Under the pieces are notes generated by a model, which searched no databases, was not told the origin of the DNA, and worked only from the letters and a program-made list of their open reading frames with translations. From Lichenostomus cassidix (lineage: Eukaryota > Chordata > Aves > Passeriformes > Meliphagidae): DNA of 64,000 nucleotides. Shown here in pieces: positions 47,636-60,455 of this stretch (the first letter of the stretch is position 1; each line of letters begins with the position of its first letter). Location: positions 15,614,501 through 15,678,500 of the forward strand of contig CM039193.1 of NCBI GenBank assembly GCA_008360975.2, in the 5' to 3' direction. The translations under genes and the position numbers were made by a program.

Positions 47636-50600
47636 AAATGGCTCAATTTGTTTGTGGGATCTGGTAGCCAAAGAAACTACATTGAGGAGGGATGTAGAGT
47701 TGAGCTGATGGATGTCCAGATGCCCAGATTTAGCAGACAGGAGTGTGCGTACATGTTCACATCTGCCTCTGTGTGTGTGCTTGCGGGACAGAGCAAGTCA
47801 GCAGACCAGATGTTCCATCTTCTCCCATTCTCCTGGTTCTTGTTAACTTAGTTTGAATTTTTTTGCTTTCTTCCCTCTCCACCCTCCTATTTGTGTGATT
47901 ACCTCCCTCCTAGTTGGAGGGCAAGCAATCTAATTCCATTCAGTGCTTTGGCAATGGAGATCACTGGCTCCAGGTTAGAGAGAGTGAAGTGGCAGCCAGC
48001 TGGTAAATTCGTCCTCAGTCTCCCCATGGCAGCTACCTGTGGGCCCTGAAAAAGCCTGTAATTTGTACTCTGTTTCATGCACCTCATGGCCTGAGGAACA
48101 ACATCTGTCAGGACTGTATGGGACTGAAAGAAGTTGTCACCACTGAAGGGACAGTGCCAGTTGTGGAACTGGACGGGAAGAGGAAGAAGAAACAAGATTT
48201 AGGAAATAGAAGAAGAAAACTAAACAAACACCATGGTCACATTCTTCCTTGTACGAGAAAGTGGTGCTAGATATTCTTGGACTCAGCAAGTCCGAGAAAA
48301 GACTTCATTCTATTCCTGCAAAGAGAGAAATCAAAGGTGGTAGAAAAAAAGGCATTTCTAATGTGCTGACCTTGAGGTGTGAAGCAGTTAGGTCTAGTAT
48401 TTCCTAACTGGTTACTTATTGCCTGGTCATCCCTAATGTTGGATTTAATGTTCTTGACTCCTCTGTTTAAGCAGAAACTGGAATATTAACTCTTCCTGGA
48501 TTTATTCTTCAAAATCTGTCACAGGACAGTTGGAGGGGCAGAAGAAAAGCAGGATTGCCTACCTAATAAGAAGGAAAAAGACAGCAAGGAGTCTGGGTTT
48601 ATCAACGTTTCTGCCACTGACTCATTGCATGGTTTGGTTTGGTTTTGTCTTTGCTTCTTCACAGCACTCTTGTAAATATGGTGGGTGTATGTAAATAGCG
48701 TTGATGGGCTTGGATGGAAGCCATGCAAGAAGAGAATTTACAAGAGCATAGCGTGGTACTAGAGAGCCTTAGCAGAAAAACTGGAAAGACATGGCTTCCC
48801 TGGAGTCACCCTGAGATACTTCCATTTGTCCTTTGGCACAGCAGTTTCCAGGCCTGACATTTAGATGTCCCTCCTGTGGCTGGCTCCTGCTGTGCTGTAA
48901 ATGGAGTGTGAGAAGAGCACCCCTAGGATGGGGCAGAGTCCTGCAGAGCAGCAGCACTGGGTTTGGCAGCACAGAGAGAAGGATTTGCACTGTTCCCAAC
49001 TGAGAAGGAAGTGCTAACAGAGACATCCTGCAAGAGACTACTTCTCTTAAAGGGGAGTCTGACAGGATGAAGGTCATACAGTGGAAAGTCCTTGTGTGTT
49101 GCAGACGCTCAAACCTTCTCTGGGTCCCCTACTTACAGTGTTATTCCTCTCCCCAAGACGTGCATCTTTGAAAATGTAAATCATAGGCAGTTTTTTCCTT
49201 GTTTATTTGGGTTGGGGGGTTTAGGTTTGTTTATTTTAACAAAGGAAAAACAAGAATCCTGTGACTTTTTAAAAGAAGAGGTTCTCAGAATTTTGGTACT
49301 TTACTCGTGACTCTTGAAGGCCTGCGACTAGCATTACTAAGTGGGTTAGTACTACCAGTATCTCAGATTATTAAAGATAGAAACTGAAAGCTAATTAGGA
49401 GTTCATGTTGTTTTTACCTCTAGTGTTCCACTCAGCTGGCTGGAATGATACCAGCCAGTTTAATTTCCTTTCCTTCTGCTTGTCAGTTCCACTGTCTGTT
49501 TTTCATATTGGTACCAGGACGCTCCTGGGTTCATGGCCTATTTCAGGGAGAGAAGTCTTCTGTCAATATCCAGTGATTCTTCATCAGTTTAAATAAAGTG
49601 AATAGGATATTACAAATATTTTTTTTTTGCTGATGGTTCCAAATTTATAAAGCTTACATTTTTACAGATACAGGTAGGCAGTTGAGACCATTCCCTGCAG
49701 CTGCTATATTCATTATCCCACCCCTTCCAGTCGAATTTTTCTCTATCTTGTCCTTACCTTCGCTTAGATATACTCTCTCTTTCCTATGTCTTCTCCCCAG
49801 TGTTGTCTTTCTCATGCTGCCTGTACCAGGCATGTCCTTTTTTCCCTGAATGCCTCCTGCCCTGCAGTTGTGGTTTCATACCACATCATGCATGGCACTT
49901 TCTGCCTGCTGTGTTTCCATCTTGGCTCTTCTGCTCTCTTTCTTCTCTCCTCTACCTCTCAGTGCTTCTGACTTTGTCTCCTGCTGCCTCACTCTTCTGT
50001 CTCCCAAGGGCTGCTTTCCCAAGAGAAGCTAAGTCGAATTGATCTGCCATTTAATTGCCTGATGTGTTCATTGCCTGTGCCTGCTGTTTGAAATAGGTCT
50101 GTCTGAAAGTCCCTGGGGGAGGTGAGGTTGTGTGGCAATGGGAGAGGCGGATAGATGGGCTGGCAGCAGCTCAGCCAGAAGGCAGCTTCCTCAGAAACAA
50201 AACACCTGCCAGGAACACCTGTGCTCATAAATGTTTGCTGCCATCCTTGGTCAGGTCCCAACACTCGGAGAATGAATGTGTCTATTCCATGGCACCAGAC
50301 CAAGGCAGCTTCCTGGCACGTGTGAAAGCTTCTAACTAGCACTTATACTGGGCACTCCATGTTCAGGTGGAGAAATGCCAGCCAAGAGTCACACACCTCT
50401 GTAGCTATGGGTACAGGTGAACCAGGAGTCCTCTTGTCAGCCCAGCAGCTCCAGCTCCAATGGGCCTTGTCATTGCACCTCCCCGTGGGATGGGTGAGTT
50501 GCACAGAGGTGCAGATGAGGGAGGATCACAACTTTGTCTTATTCTAAAACCTTTCCCTCCAGAATGTCAAAGGACTTGGTCAGAATACCTGGCTCCAGGC

Positions 50601-52223
50601 CTCATGGTCCCTCATGCAGGCAAGAAAGGCTCCCTCCTCCGTATCAGGCATCAGGAAGTCATTGACTAATCCAAGGTTATTGCAATGATTTTCAATTGCA
50701 GTTAAAATGCAATCACTGTCTTCTGCTTCTAGACTGCAGACTCAGTCTTCTTTTCCCAAGGGATTGAAAGAGGGACTATGGTATGAATAGAAGCAAACCC
50801 ATTTAAGCAGACCCATTGTCTTTGCAGAAATCCCATCTATGAATTGAGCTAGCTTGGACTTAACAGCACCAGGTTGATTAAAGGTTCCTTAAAGATGAGG
50901 TCATAAAGACAACTGGTCTTGCCAGAGAGGCAAAACTAAGGATTTTTGCACTCAGTATGGTGGAGATGTCCCTCCCTTCCCCAGTATTTGTGCACATTTA
51001 GTTAACTTGTTTGTTACAACGTTAAAACATGAGCTCCATCCATCTACAAGCATCCCAGAGGCTTCACTTCACCTCAATGTAACAGCTGGGTGAAAGCCCT
51101 AGGCTCCAAAGGCTTTGCCAACTAATGACATTTTCTCCTTTCTTTAAACACCCCATGTGGCTTCTTAAGCTTTAGGCAGCAAAGCATTCATGGAAGAGCA
51201 GGCCATTCAGTAGCACCCATCACACTGATTTTTGCTGCTCTCCTAAGCACTGTCCACGGTGACCTTTGTTGTTAAGGGAATAGGAACAGATTATAGCGTG
51301 TGCATGGAGAAGAACATTACTGCTGCTTTGCCTGATCAGACACTAGAAATAAAGGAATAAGTTAAATCAAATAATAATAGATGAGAAACACAGAGCCAAT
51401 CTGAATAAGCCACAGCAAGAGCTAGCCAGTTGTCTTCATAGCTTTTGTGAAGAAATTTCATTATTTGCTCTGCAGCATCTAGCTAATGGCATGGCAGACA
51501 TTATTAATATGGTATGGGCCTTTCTGGTGGGCAGGGCTGTACACACAAATCCATACCCTTGTATTGTTTCTGCTGGGGTTTAGGTGCATGCATTCACCAG
51601 ACAAAATATTACCTGTCTGTTTTTACTATCTCCCTTTCTCAGACTCTCTTTCTGTCCTTCAAGGCCTTGAGATTTCTTGGGTTTATTCCTCTGTTCTCTT
51701 CCTCTCAGCACTCTTTAAGTCAGCAAGCTCCTTGAGAAGGAATCCAGTTTAGCATTCCATGTGTGAAGTGTGGCCCCAGTCCTGTTTGGATCCCGGAACT
51801 GCTACAGATCATCTGCAACTGTGCATGTGCTGTAGAGAGCAAAAGGTGACTGTGCTGGTTCACTTCAGTGAGCTGTGCCCATGTAGGCAGGGAGTCAGGA
51901 TATACACTTGGTTCTGGGCAAAGTCAGATCCTTATACTGAGGATTACATTAGGAAAAAAGATAATGTGTGGCACAGACAAAGACTGACTTAAGAGGTACA
52001 TCTTAAGGAAGGTTCTTGGGCTATCAAAGAAACAAAGAGATATGACTTGCTCTTCCTAACATCTGGGACAGCAGGATGGCTGCATATGTCCATCAGCACA
52101 GAGCTGGATAGCCCCATCCTCCTACGTGCTCTTGCTTCTGACTTTGAGCTTTTTGCACAGAATATTCTTCAATTTAGTAAAGTGCCTTGATTTAAAAAAC
52201 TTTTAAGCTCATACCTCTGTCTT
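47636..52223. other. noncoding stretch, no gene seen
   Basis: Overlapping serine/leucine-rich frames at 49786-50042 come from a strongly pyrimidine-biased segment (about 49730-50010) rather than from a gene. Other frames are short and unrecognised. No RNA gene is seen. Confidence 0.55.
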
Positions 52224-52305
52224 ACTGAATCAATTGGATTTAAACACATGCTTAACCTTAATCATGTTCTTGAGTATTCTCCTGAACTGGGCCCTTTACA
52301 AGGAT
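52224..52305. repeat. possible CATGCTTAA-type amniote dispersed repeat
   Basis: GGATTTAAACACATGCTTAA, then CCTTAATCATGTTCTTGAGT and CTCCTGAACTGGGCCCTTTA follow the layout of a dispersed amniote repeat: CACATGCTTAA, an inverted GCATGTGCTTAAGT-like arm, then CTGAATCGGGGCC. I know the pattern but not its catalogue name. Confidence 0.4.
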
Positions 52306-53083
52306 ACAAGTCCCAGGGAACTTGTAGTAGTTTTGTCTTCTTGCATGCTGCTCCTCATATTCTATTGATGGAACAATCTGTTACTCATTAATGCTACAGA
52401 TTAAGCCATTTTGCCTGAGTCTGTTTTTTCAGTAGACATTTTAACTGCTTGTCTTATGATATATTTATTTGATTTCCAGTGCTTAGTTACAATATGACAG
52501 CAAATCTAGGATAGGTTTAATAACTATTTATTCTGTCTCCTCAGGCACATATTGACTGCAGGACGAGGCATGAACTCAGTGTTGGCATTGAGCTACAGCA
52601 CTGATGGCCATCCTACAAAAAGAAACAGAGACAGAGAATGAGAAATTTCCAGTTGGAAATTATTGTCATATAGATGTGAAGGATGGGAATCACTTCCACT
52701 GGAGTTTCAAGGACAGATTCCACATAAACCTGTCAGGAAGGTTCAGGGCCCTTGCTGCTGGTCAGTAGCTGTTCTTTGTATCTTTCTGGGGGAGAAAGTG
52801 TACAATCTCATTATTAAGGGAATTAATTTATCACTGAATGGGAGCCCCAGCTGTAGAGCAGATATCCCCTAGGGAACCCAAATGATGTCCATGTGTATGT
52901 TACCCCAGAGTTACTGGCTTGCCTGTCTGGGATGTGGCTTTGTGATTGATAAATATATGGAGAGCATACTGGACACCATGGAGGTGTCAGCTTTGGTGAA
53001 GGTTCTTTGTTCTTTCTCTTCCTTGTGGGGATGAGGGGTTTTCAGAGCATTACCAACAAATCAGTCCCTGCTGTGAGGCATTG
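52306..53083. other. noncoding stretch, no gene seen
   Basis: Only short unrecognised frames; no repeat or RNA evident. Confidence 0.55.
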
Positions 53084-53167
53084 CACACTTGTCTCTCCAC
53101 ACTTGTCACTCCACACTTGTCACTCCACACTTGTCCCTCCACACTTGTCACTCCACACTTGTCACTC
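53084..53167. repeat. 14-bp minisatellite, six copies
   Basis: Six head-to-tail copies of CACACTTGTCACTC begin at 53084, 53098, 53112, 53126, 53140 and 53154. Copies 2, 3, 5 and 6 are identical. Copy 1 has TCTC and copy 4 CCTC where the others have ACTC. The period is not a multiple of three; the open frames spanning it in several phases arise because the repeat has no stop codons. Confidence 0.95.
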
Positions 53168-56100
53168 TGTCTGCAATGGTGTGGTTCCTTTTCATGCCCT
53201 GGCAGGAAGTTAGGAGGGTTTCCTTTGGCAGATGCTTTTCATGCTGGTTCCCTGGGGAGCAGCGATCCTTCTGTGTATCTCAGCTCAGCACCCACTGCCC
53301 AGAGTCTGTCTGTCCTCTCAGAGGTTGGACTTCTATGTGCTCAGCTGTGCATTGAGGTACATATCCAGGGAGCTACTAAAAAGTGTGTTCTTCACATTAG
53401 ACCAAGGTCTGTGAGGCCAGCGGATTACTGGCTACCAGAGAACCCTTCACTGAACTGAGGGAGAAAGATGTCAGTACAGCTGATGCAGAGAAGATCTGCT
53501 ACCAGACAAAGGGTAGTGGGACACAGGAAAGCCTTCAAAACAGGTTTACTGAGAGGTCATATGAAAAAACTGAACAACATAAACAAATTTCCCATGGGAG
53601 CAGGTCCCAGTATTACAGCTTTTCTTGGGGTCTAGTTTAGTACATCACTGTGAAAGGACAATATTCCTCAGTCCTTCCCATGTCCAAATGCATTCAGAGC
53701 CTGGTGCATGTGAGCTGGGGGACTCTGCCAGTCCCATTGCAATGCCTGCCCTTTCTCCTGCAAGGTATTTAAAAACAGCCATAGAGCTATGAATCCAACT
53801 GCAAATCCCTTGCTGCACTGCGTGCCAAGTGAGCCTCTTGTGAGGCATGTGTCTCCCTGATTCTAATCAGCAGAAAGGAGACAGGCGTGGCCCAGAGCAG
53901 CAAAGGATACAACCTCCCCGTCGATCACAGATGCCAAGGACTGCCATTCACACTGTGGCTCAGGAAAATCCACCCCTCTGGATGCTCAGGAACTGTTACA
54001 GGAACAGCTGCTCTGGGCACTGTGTGAGAGGAAAGGCCAGAGATGCTTCAAGGGTTTTATCACACTCTCACCAAGCCTGTCCCCCGTGGAGACACAGCCC
54101 TGACAGTTTTGTATTCATTGTCTCGTAGAAAGAAGGTGGCTGTTTGCAAGGGCTCAAGAATTAATTAGTGGTTTTCTTAGCACTGTTTAGATGCTAAAAG
54201 AAATCAAGTCTAGGGCAAGAGATACCTTGTGAAGGGACCATTATGTACTGAAATAGCTTTCAGTAAGCAGTGGCACTATGTATTAGTATTTTTTCTCCAC
54301 TGAGCATTGTTATGATATAGAGAATTCAAACACCATCAATAATTTCTTGACTGTAAAATAAATCAGAGATATAAAGACAGCTCACTGCAAGCTTCTCTTC
54401 ACTTTGCTTTAGTCGTGGTGTTGATTTTGCTTCATCTAGGTCTGAGCCTGACTGGGAGACTGTTTCAGCACCAAATATTGTTGCTCTGGTGTTTATGGTA
54501 CAGAAGGGTGTAGGAGATAGGCACCATCAAGTTTTGCATTCTTCATTTGGACTGAATCTGTGATGGTCACAAAAAAAATCCAGTCGCTTTTGATCCTGAA
54601 TAAAGATGAGAGTTTACTTGACACTTTGCTCTGCATTTTAAGATATCCAAAATTCCAGGGTTGTGAGCTCTGATTTGGATTTCTGGCAGCACAACACATG
54701 AATTAGATAACTTATTCTTCTTCCTAATACAATTAGATAATTTTGTGCTGTTTCACCAACCTCTCCTTGTGTGACTTGGGTGATGAGTCTGTATGTCTGG
54801 GACAGGTTTAATGCCTACCCACCCACAGGTTCCTCTTAAGCTGTCATTCTACACTGTCATTTTATCAGAGTTCCCACCTGAGACTGTGACTGCAGTGGAG
54901 TTCATTTAGTCTGACTTTCAGCTTGAGCTGCTTCCAGCATTGCTGCTTTCCCTGATTTTTTTTTTATGCTAACTTACAGGTGATCTCACAAATGTTATAG
55001 GAGACTAACAGGAGGCTCTACAAACAACTCCCTGACCCATTATGTTTAACCTTCAGGGAAGCTGATGTGAAAAACTTGCTTTTACAATGGAGAAGGGATG
55101 TTTTACTAAAAACAAGAGCTGTTCCCATGCTGCTCCCAAACAACTGCAAATCTGTGCTTAACACTGCAGGCAGAAGGGGAAGGATATTTCCTTTGGCCTG
55201 CCTGTCTCACCATTTCAACACACCCAAAAGTCATATCTGCAGGTGACCCACCAAATTTTCAATACATAAAATTCAGGAGCAATAATTTGCTAAGCTCCGT
55301 TTTCCTGAAGGTTATGTGGTTCTCAAAGCAGAAGGATCACTGAGAGATACAGTTCTAATTGTATGTGATGGTGGTCTGATTAATTAAATTTAAATGAGTC
55401 TTCCAATATAAAAAGCAATAGTAGTCCTTCTTAGTTGGACTGCATAATTTTCTATGCCCTGTAATGATTCTGCTGTTTAATTTACACTTTCTCCAAGGAT
55501 TAGCCTGGCTGTTTTGGAAGACTTTAGACTGGGGCCAGTTTCTTTGAGAAGGAGCAGGAACATGTAGTATTGTTTCCATTACAGAATTACTTATTAACAG
55601 GGAAAAAAATCTACTATTTCTTTTTGTTCTTTTCCTGCAAAGACAGTTTGAAATTATCTTTTCCAAGTACCTTCCAAGGAACTCACCCCTTTTCTCTCTG
55701 AAGAAGCTCTTACTCTGATTACCTGTTGTAATGGAGGCTCTGTATGGGACTGCCTTAAAAGATCACGCAATAGTTCAGAAACCACAGTTCTCTGTAGACA
55801 ATGTCAGCTGCTGGTTTCCTATAGAGTGCAGTTCAAAGCAACAGATTTAGTGTCAGCACCTGATGTGAGCCCAGGTTTTGTCAGGGTCTGTCTTTCATGC
55901 ATCACCTCTCCCTGCTGCTCAGAACTGACAGCAGCCTGTTGCCCAAACATCTTACTGGAGCCCTCATGATTGTGCTGCTCACTTCGGCCATAAAATTTTG
56001 ATTTTTAAATAATGCAACATTTACTTAGCTGTAGGCTCTCTCTTAGAGGGGAGCCTGAATGGCATAAGGTACAGTGGGATTGCCTAATGGAAGTTTGGGC

Positions 56101-56180
56101 TAGAAAGAAGCTGAATATGGTCATATATACGGTTTACAACCTCCAAAGCAATCCTACATTTTCACTGTAACCAGAATTTT

Positions 56181-56212
56181 GATGATTAGACATTCTGATG
56201 ATCAGACATTCT
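56181..56212. repeat. 16-bp tandem duplication
   Basis: GATGATTAGACATTCT is followed directly by GATGATCAGACATTCT, one base different. A partial third unit (GATTTCT) follows. Confidence 0.85.
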
Positions 56213-56769
56213 GATTTCTGACCCAATTTCCAGGTCTAAGTGATTCTGGACAAATAACCAGACCTCTTTTGGGTATTCATATGAGTAGTTAACATGAAGC
56301 TAATTATAATTGGTTGTTTTGTTCCAAACTGGAGAGGACTAAACCTCCCTGGCACCACTGGAAACTTCCTATCTTGCAGTTCTCTTCAAGTAATAACTTC
56401 ACTTTTTGGCTCTACCTTGAGCATAACTATTTGGTGACTTCTTTCATTTCTATCACTCATTTCAAGGGGAAGCTCTTGGAAATCTTTTCCAACATTAATA
56501 ATTCTAAAATAGGGCCCTACACAAGTGCTTAAGTTGGAGTTACAGCTATACAATATTGTCACAAGTTACAACCCTTGAAAATCTAATTTTGGGGTAGCAC
56601 AACCAGTAAATCCACCTGACTTTCCATGGTTGCTGAAGTCGTTATTTAGGCTGTATCCTGATGTTTCTGCTCCCCCAGTGACCTTTTGCTAACCAATGTC
56701 CCTGGGCATTTAACAAGAATGTTCCAGAGTTCTAAGTTTTACAGAATTTTAGCGTGTGGCGAGTATAGA

Positions 56770-56805
56770 AATGAATAAATAAATATATATGATAGATATA
56801 GAAAT
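56770..56805. repeat. AT-rich simple sequence
   Basis: AATGAATAAATAAATATATA merges into TGATAGATATAG, a mixed AAAT/AT/GATA low-complexity run. Confidence 0.7.
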
Positions 56806-58849
56806 TACTCCTTTCTTTAATTTGGACAGGTACAGTAAAAGCTCTAAGTTCCTTCTCCCCACACAGTGCCAGTTTGCCCCAGCCCTGGACCAATGGATCT
56901 CTACAGAGGCAGCTAAGATACCTCAGCCCTCATGGCCAGTTTACAGCTCCAGCCTGAAATGTGCACAACTTTGGAAGTATGAGCTGACAGCCTGTTTCTT
57001 TAGTGATGTAGGTGGCTATCCAATAAAATATGGGCAGACCCCATCAGCTAGTTTCAGATAATAAATGTACATCAGGCTTTCAGTCCAACACCGATCAGCT
57101 GATCAGGCCAGCTGATTTCTCTCAGCTTAAAATCAGGGGCATACAAGCAAAGAATTTGTAGCACAGTCCTCTGAGATTTGTCTCATACACAGCCTTGAGG
57201 CTTTTACAGAGCTCCCTAATTGTCTTTTGCTGTCTTGGAAATCTGTACTGCTACTAAGTAGCCAGCTATTGGAAAACATGGCTGGACACTGCTGTTGGCA
57301 GAATTAGGCTGGCTTGCACCAGTCTGTCATTGTCCTGCATGGCTCTAGAGATGGCAATTTGCTGTTGCTGGCTTATATGGTAGCAAGACGCTGAGGAACT
57401 TACAGCTCATCTTTTATATACTTAGAAAGGACTGTCAAGATGATGCAGTGTTGTCTCTCACTCCCCCTTTTCTTATTTTATGTAGAATTAGAGCCCACAA
57501 ATGTGAGGAAAAACAGCCATGGCTGCAGTCAAGGCATTGTGCAAGTCTTCCTCCCACAGCAGTGCTGGTGCAACTCAGTCTACTTATATTTTTTTTCCCA
57601 AATGTGGCCTCCCACACTTTGTGCTAAAGTCCCTTTCCAAACCAGTTTTCAAATGTCTCCTTCTCAGCTCTGACATGTGACAGCACCTCAGGTGTGCTCT
57701 CACAGGCACTCTCAGTTAATACCTCAGCAATCCAGGTTAGTATTCATCTTTTGTGAATGCACTTCTCCACCTCCATTCCTAGATCTTCGCTAAAAGGTAG
57801 TTATAACCCCAACAGAGTGTGTAACAGCAACTCTCAGCTTGGTTTATTGAGCCAGGGTGGCAGATTGAACTAATCAGCCTGCTTTATACTTATGGTGAAG
57901 GCAGGAGAGAAAATTTGCTCAGGACAGAACAGGCAGCCCTTGCTCTTGTCTTACTAATGACTGATCTGCTATTGTCCTTTAGCCCTTCCTTTCTGCCTGC
58001 TTGGAACACATTTTCTGGAGAAGGAGATCACAGAGAGGTGACTAAAGTAATCTGTGGTTCTGGAAGGAGTCTAAAAGCAGCAATAGCAAGGACTTAAAAG
58101 CTCCTTATTGAAGTGACCATGCTGCACGTTAAGATGTACCAAAAGAGATGGACTAAAGCACTACGATGGCTACAGGTATCTCATCACTTTTTTTCTAGTC
58201 CAGCTTTGTAATTATTTTTTGTTAACTAACTATAACCACATAAAATACGAGGAGGTCTGTGAAAAGCAGTTGCTGTAGCAGACAAAATGACTTCTGAGGG
58301 GACAGTTTCAGCAGTGTTATTAAAGCCATACTTTTTTGCATTGTTTTGAAGTGAAACATGAAATCTGTGACATCCTTCTTTTGGTTTGACAGAACTGCAG
58401 GCATGGTGACAGCTGTATGTAATGGTGATCATTTGACACCTTGTTAGTCCTTTCCGACCTGTGCAGAATTAAAATTGTGTTTTACCAGCGATATGCACAC
58501 AGGCAGTGGCATGAACAACTTCCAGGATAATAGCTGTACTGCTAGCACTGGCTTTAAATGTTAAGGGAATTGTGTATCTCTATTTAGGTAATTATTGAGT
58601 ATCTATCACAGTGGCATTTCTGGAATTGCAGTCTGTGTTAATCAGGAGGCCATTATTAAACAGCCACAAATCACAGGCACAAGTAAGCAACCTTTCACTC
58701 AGCTTTGCTTCCCACTTAGTTTCCTGTATTTGGCCAGGCCTACACTGGGTCTGAAGCTGCACAGGCACACAGAGGTATCTAGCACAGAATCACAGGCAGG
58801 AACTGAACATGCCATTTCAATATCTGAGGGCTAGGGCTTCCTTAGCAGC

Positions 58850-59170
58850 AAGGTGGGAGATTGAGAGAGCAGCAGCAAAGGGGACAGCGAGACATGAAAG
58901 GACAGGAAAGGGAAAAAACTAAGGAGGGGCACCAGTTAAAAGAGAATAGATAATCACCTAGAGGAAGGAGCTAAACAGAAGCATGAATGTTTAAATGAGA
59001 CAGGGAGAGAAGGATGGATAGAGGAAGAAGGATTAGAAGGTAAAAACTGGGAACGGAGAATTTCCAGAAGTAAAGCTAAAATAGAAAAGCATACAATAAA
59101 AAGAGAATTCCATTAAAAAGAAAGAAGGGAAATATCACAAAGCAGGCACAGAAATGAGCACCTGCTCTAA
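58850..59170. other. purine-biased domain
   Basis: For about 300 bases the plus strand is strongly enriched in A and G (for example AAGGACAGGAAAGGGAAAAA and AAGAAAGAAGGGAAAT), without being a simple repeat. It contains no gene and no recognisable transposon. The boundary is gradual. Confidence 0.55.
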
Positions 59171-60311
59171 AGAAAGCCCCTGACTGCAATATTGCAAAGA
59201 GAACAATGAGGTGACCCATGGCCAAAAATTTGCACTGTTTCTCATTAATACTGAGATGCTAATGTCTACCTTCCCCAAATCTCCTCTTTCCTGGGGTACT
59301 CTTTCTTTTTGAAATGTTCTGCTTCAAATACAAAATTGAGGCAGTTTCACCAACAGGGAATCCATCCCTGCTGTGTTGAGCTTTCAGGTTGAGTTGGCTG
59401 TTCCAGACAAGTCTAAGTCTTTATCAGTCAACACCAGGCTCTTCCTTTAATGTATATTACCTGCTTTCCTATTATTGTTATTGCTATTATTATTACCACT
59501 ACCATTTTGTTCCAAAAGTTCATTCAGACCTTGATCATGGTCAAATTCAACTGTGATAATCATTATTAAAAAAATTTCAAGTAGTAATAAGGAAAGGAAA
59601 TAATGTTATCCTTCAGTCCAACAAAAAGATTATTTGAACAATGTACTTTTCATCAGGAAACTTCCATTTACTGAAGCTGTTCCTGGAAATTTTTGGATCA
59701 GCTAAGGAGACAAGATGGACATGTAGCAGTTCAGTAAAGCTGAGCTTTATCTGGAAGACTGTGGTTTTGCAGTGTCAGACAATCATGCAGTCTGATGGCT
59801 ACAGGCAAAAAGAAAATTGGGCTTGTATCCCTGGAGAAGGATCATCTCTGATAGCACAGTGTTTCCTAATATACTGTGGAGGCATTAAAGGAGAAGTGCC
59901 TCCTACAGACTTCCTGCCTCCACAGCTCCAGGGGATTTTGAGCAACCAGAGAGGACTGCCTTGAAAGGCTGATCTGCTTCAGACCTACAGCCCTGTCAGA
60001 TCTCAGCCATTGTCACAGAGCTGAAGTCCAGGGGCAGAGCAAGCAGCTCCCAATGATGCCAGCAGATAGAGAGCCCCTGTGTGCATGTGTTTGAGACGGA
60101 ATGTGCTCTCTTGGGGTGTGTACAGTATCAGGATATGGATGTATGTTGCTACTGTAGTTTTTATTTAAGTTTTCCTGGTTGTTCGGCCTCTGCTCTTTTC
60201 AGTTCTTATTGTTCCCCCCTGACCCAACCAAACAAGGCCTTGGGTTCAGCTTTCCAAATCAGCCTCCACAAACTTGATTAGCCAGATCTCCACAGGGAAC
60301 AAAGTCACATA
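59171..60311. other. noncoding stretch, no gene seen
   Basis: Includes an imperfect ATT microsatellite at 59471-59503. The 107-codon frame at 59641-59964 is not recognisable and lacks splice or promoter context. Confidence 0.55.
59471..59503. repeat. imperfect ATT microsatellite
   Basis: ATTATTGTTATTGCTATTAT continues as TATTACC: about ten trinucleotide units with a few substitutions. Confidence 0.75.
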
Positions 60312-60455
60312 GATTTCTGTGACAAAAACCCATTGATCTGACAGGGGTTGAGATAAATCTGCCTCAAAAAGTTAAAGCAATAGAAATCTGGATCCACAGT
60401 GCAAGATTTCTGTGACAAAAACAGGGAGCTGACAGGGACTCAGACAAATCCATCC
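60312..60455. repeat. imperfect direct duplication, 93-bp period
   Basis: The 18-base word GATTTCTGTGACAAAAAC occurs at 60312-60329 and again at 60405-60422. In both copies it is followed by CTGACAGGG and GA(T/C)AAATC at nearly matching spacing, so about 50 bases are duplicated. Between the copies, AGAAATCT (60382-60389) is the inverse of AGATTTCT (60404-60411), giving a short hairpin. Confidence 0.8.

Larger units (their letters stand above)
53168..58849. other. noncoding stretch, no gene seen
   Basis: No supported gene. It holds a 16-bp tandem duplication at 56181-56212, an AT-rich simple stretch at 56770-56805, a 12-bp perfect palindrome GATCAGCTGATC at 57093-57104, and a doubtful CR1-tail-like word (GTCCTTTCCGACCTGTGCAG) at about 58447-58466. 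Frames are short and unrecognised. Confidence 0.55.

Noticed and set aside
49786..50042. Cysteine/serine/leucine-rich frames in three phases
   Set aside because: They arise from pyrimidine-rich DNA, where stop codons are rare; none has a convincing start or domain.
53007..53458. Threonine/histidine/serine-rich frames over 53081-53458
   Set aside because: They are the translation of the 14-bp minisatellite in different phases, with unremarkable flanks.
58428..58480. Possible plus-strand CR1 3' end (GTCCTTTCCGACCTGTGCAG)
   Set aside because: The match is limited to about 20 bases and the expected CCATTCTATGATTCT tail is missing.
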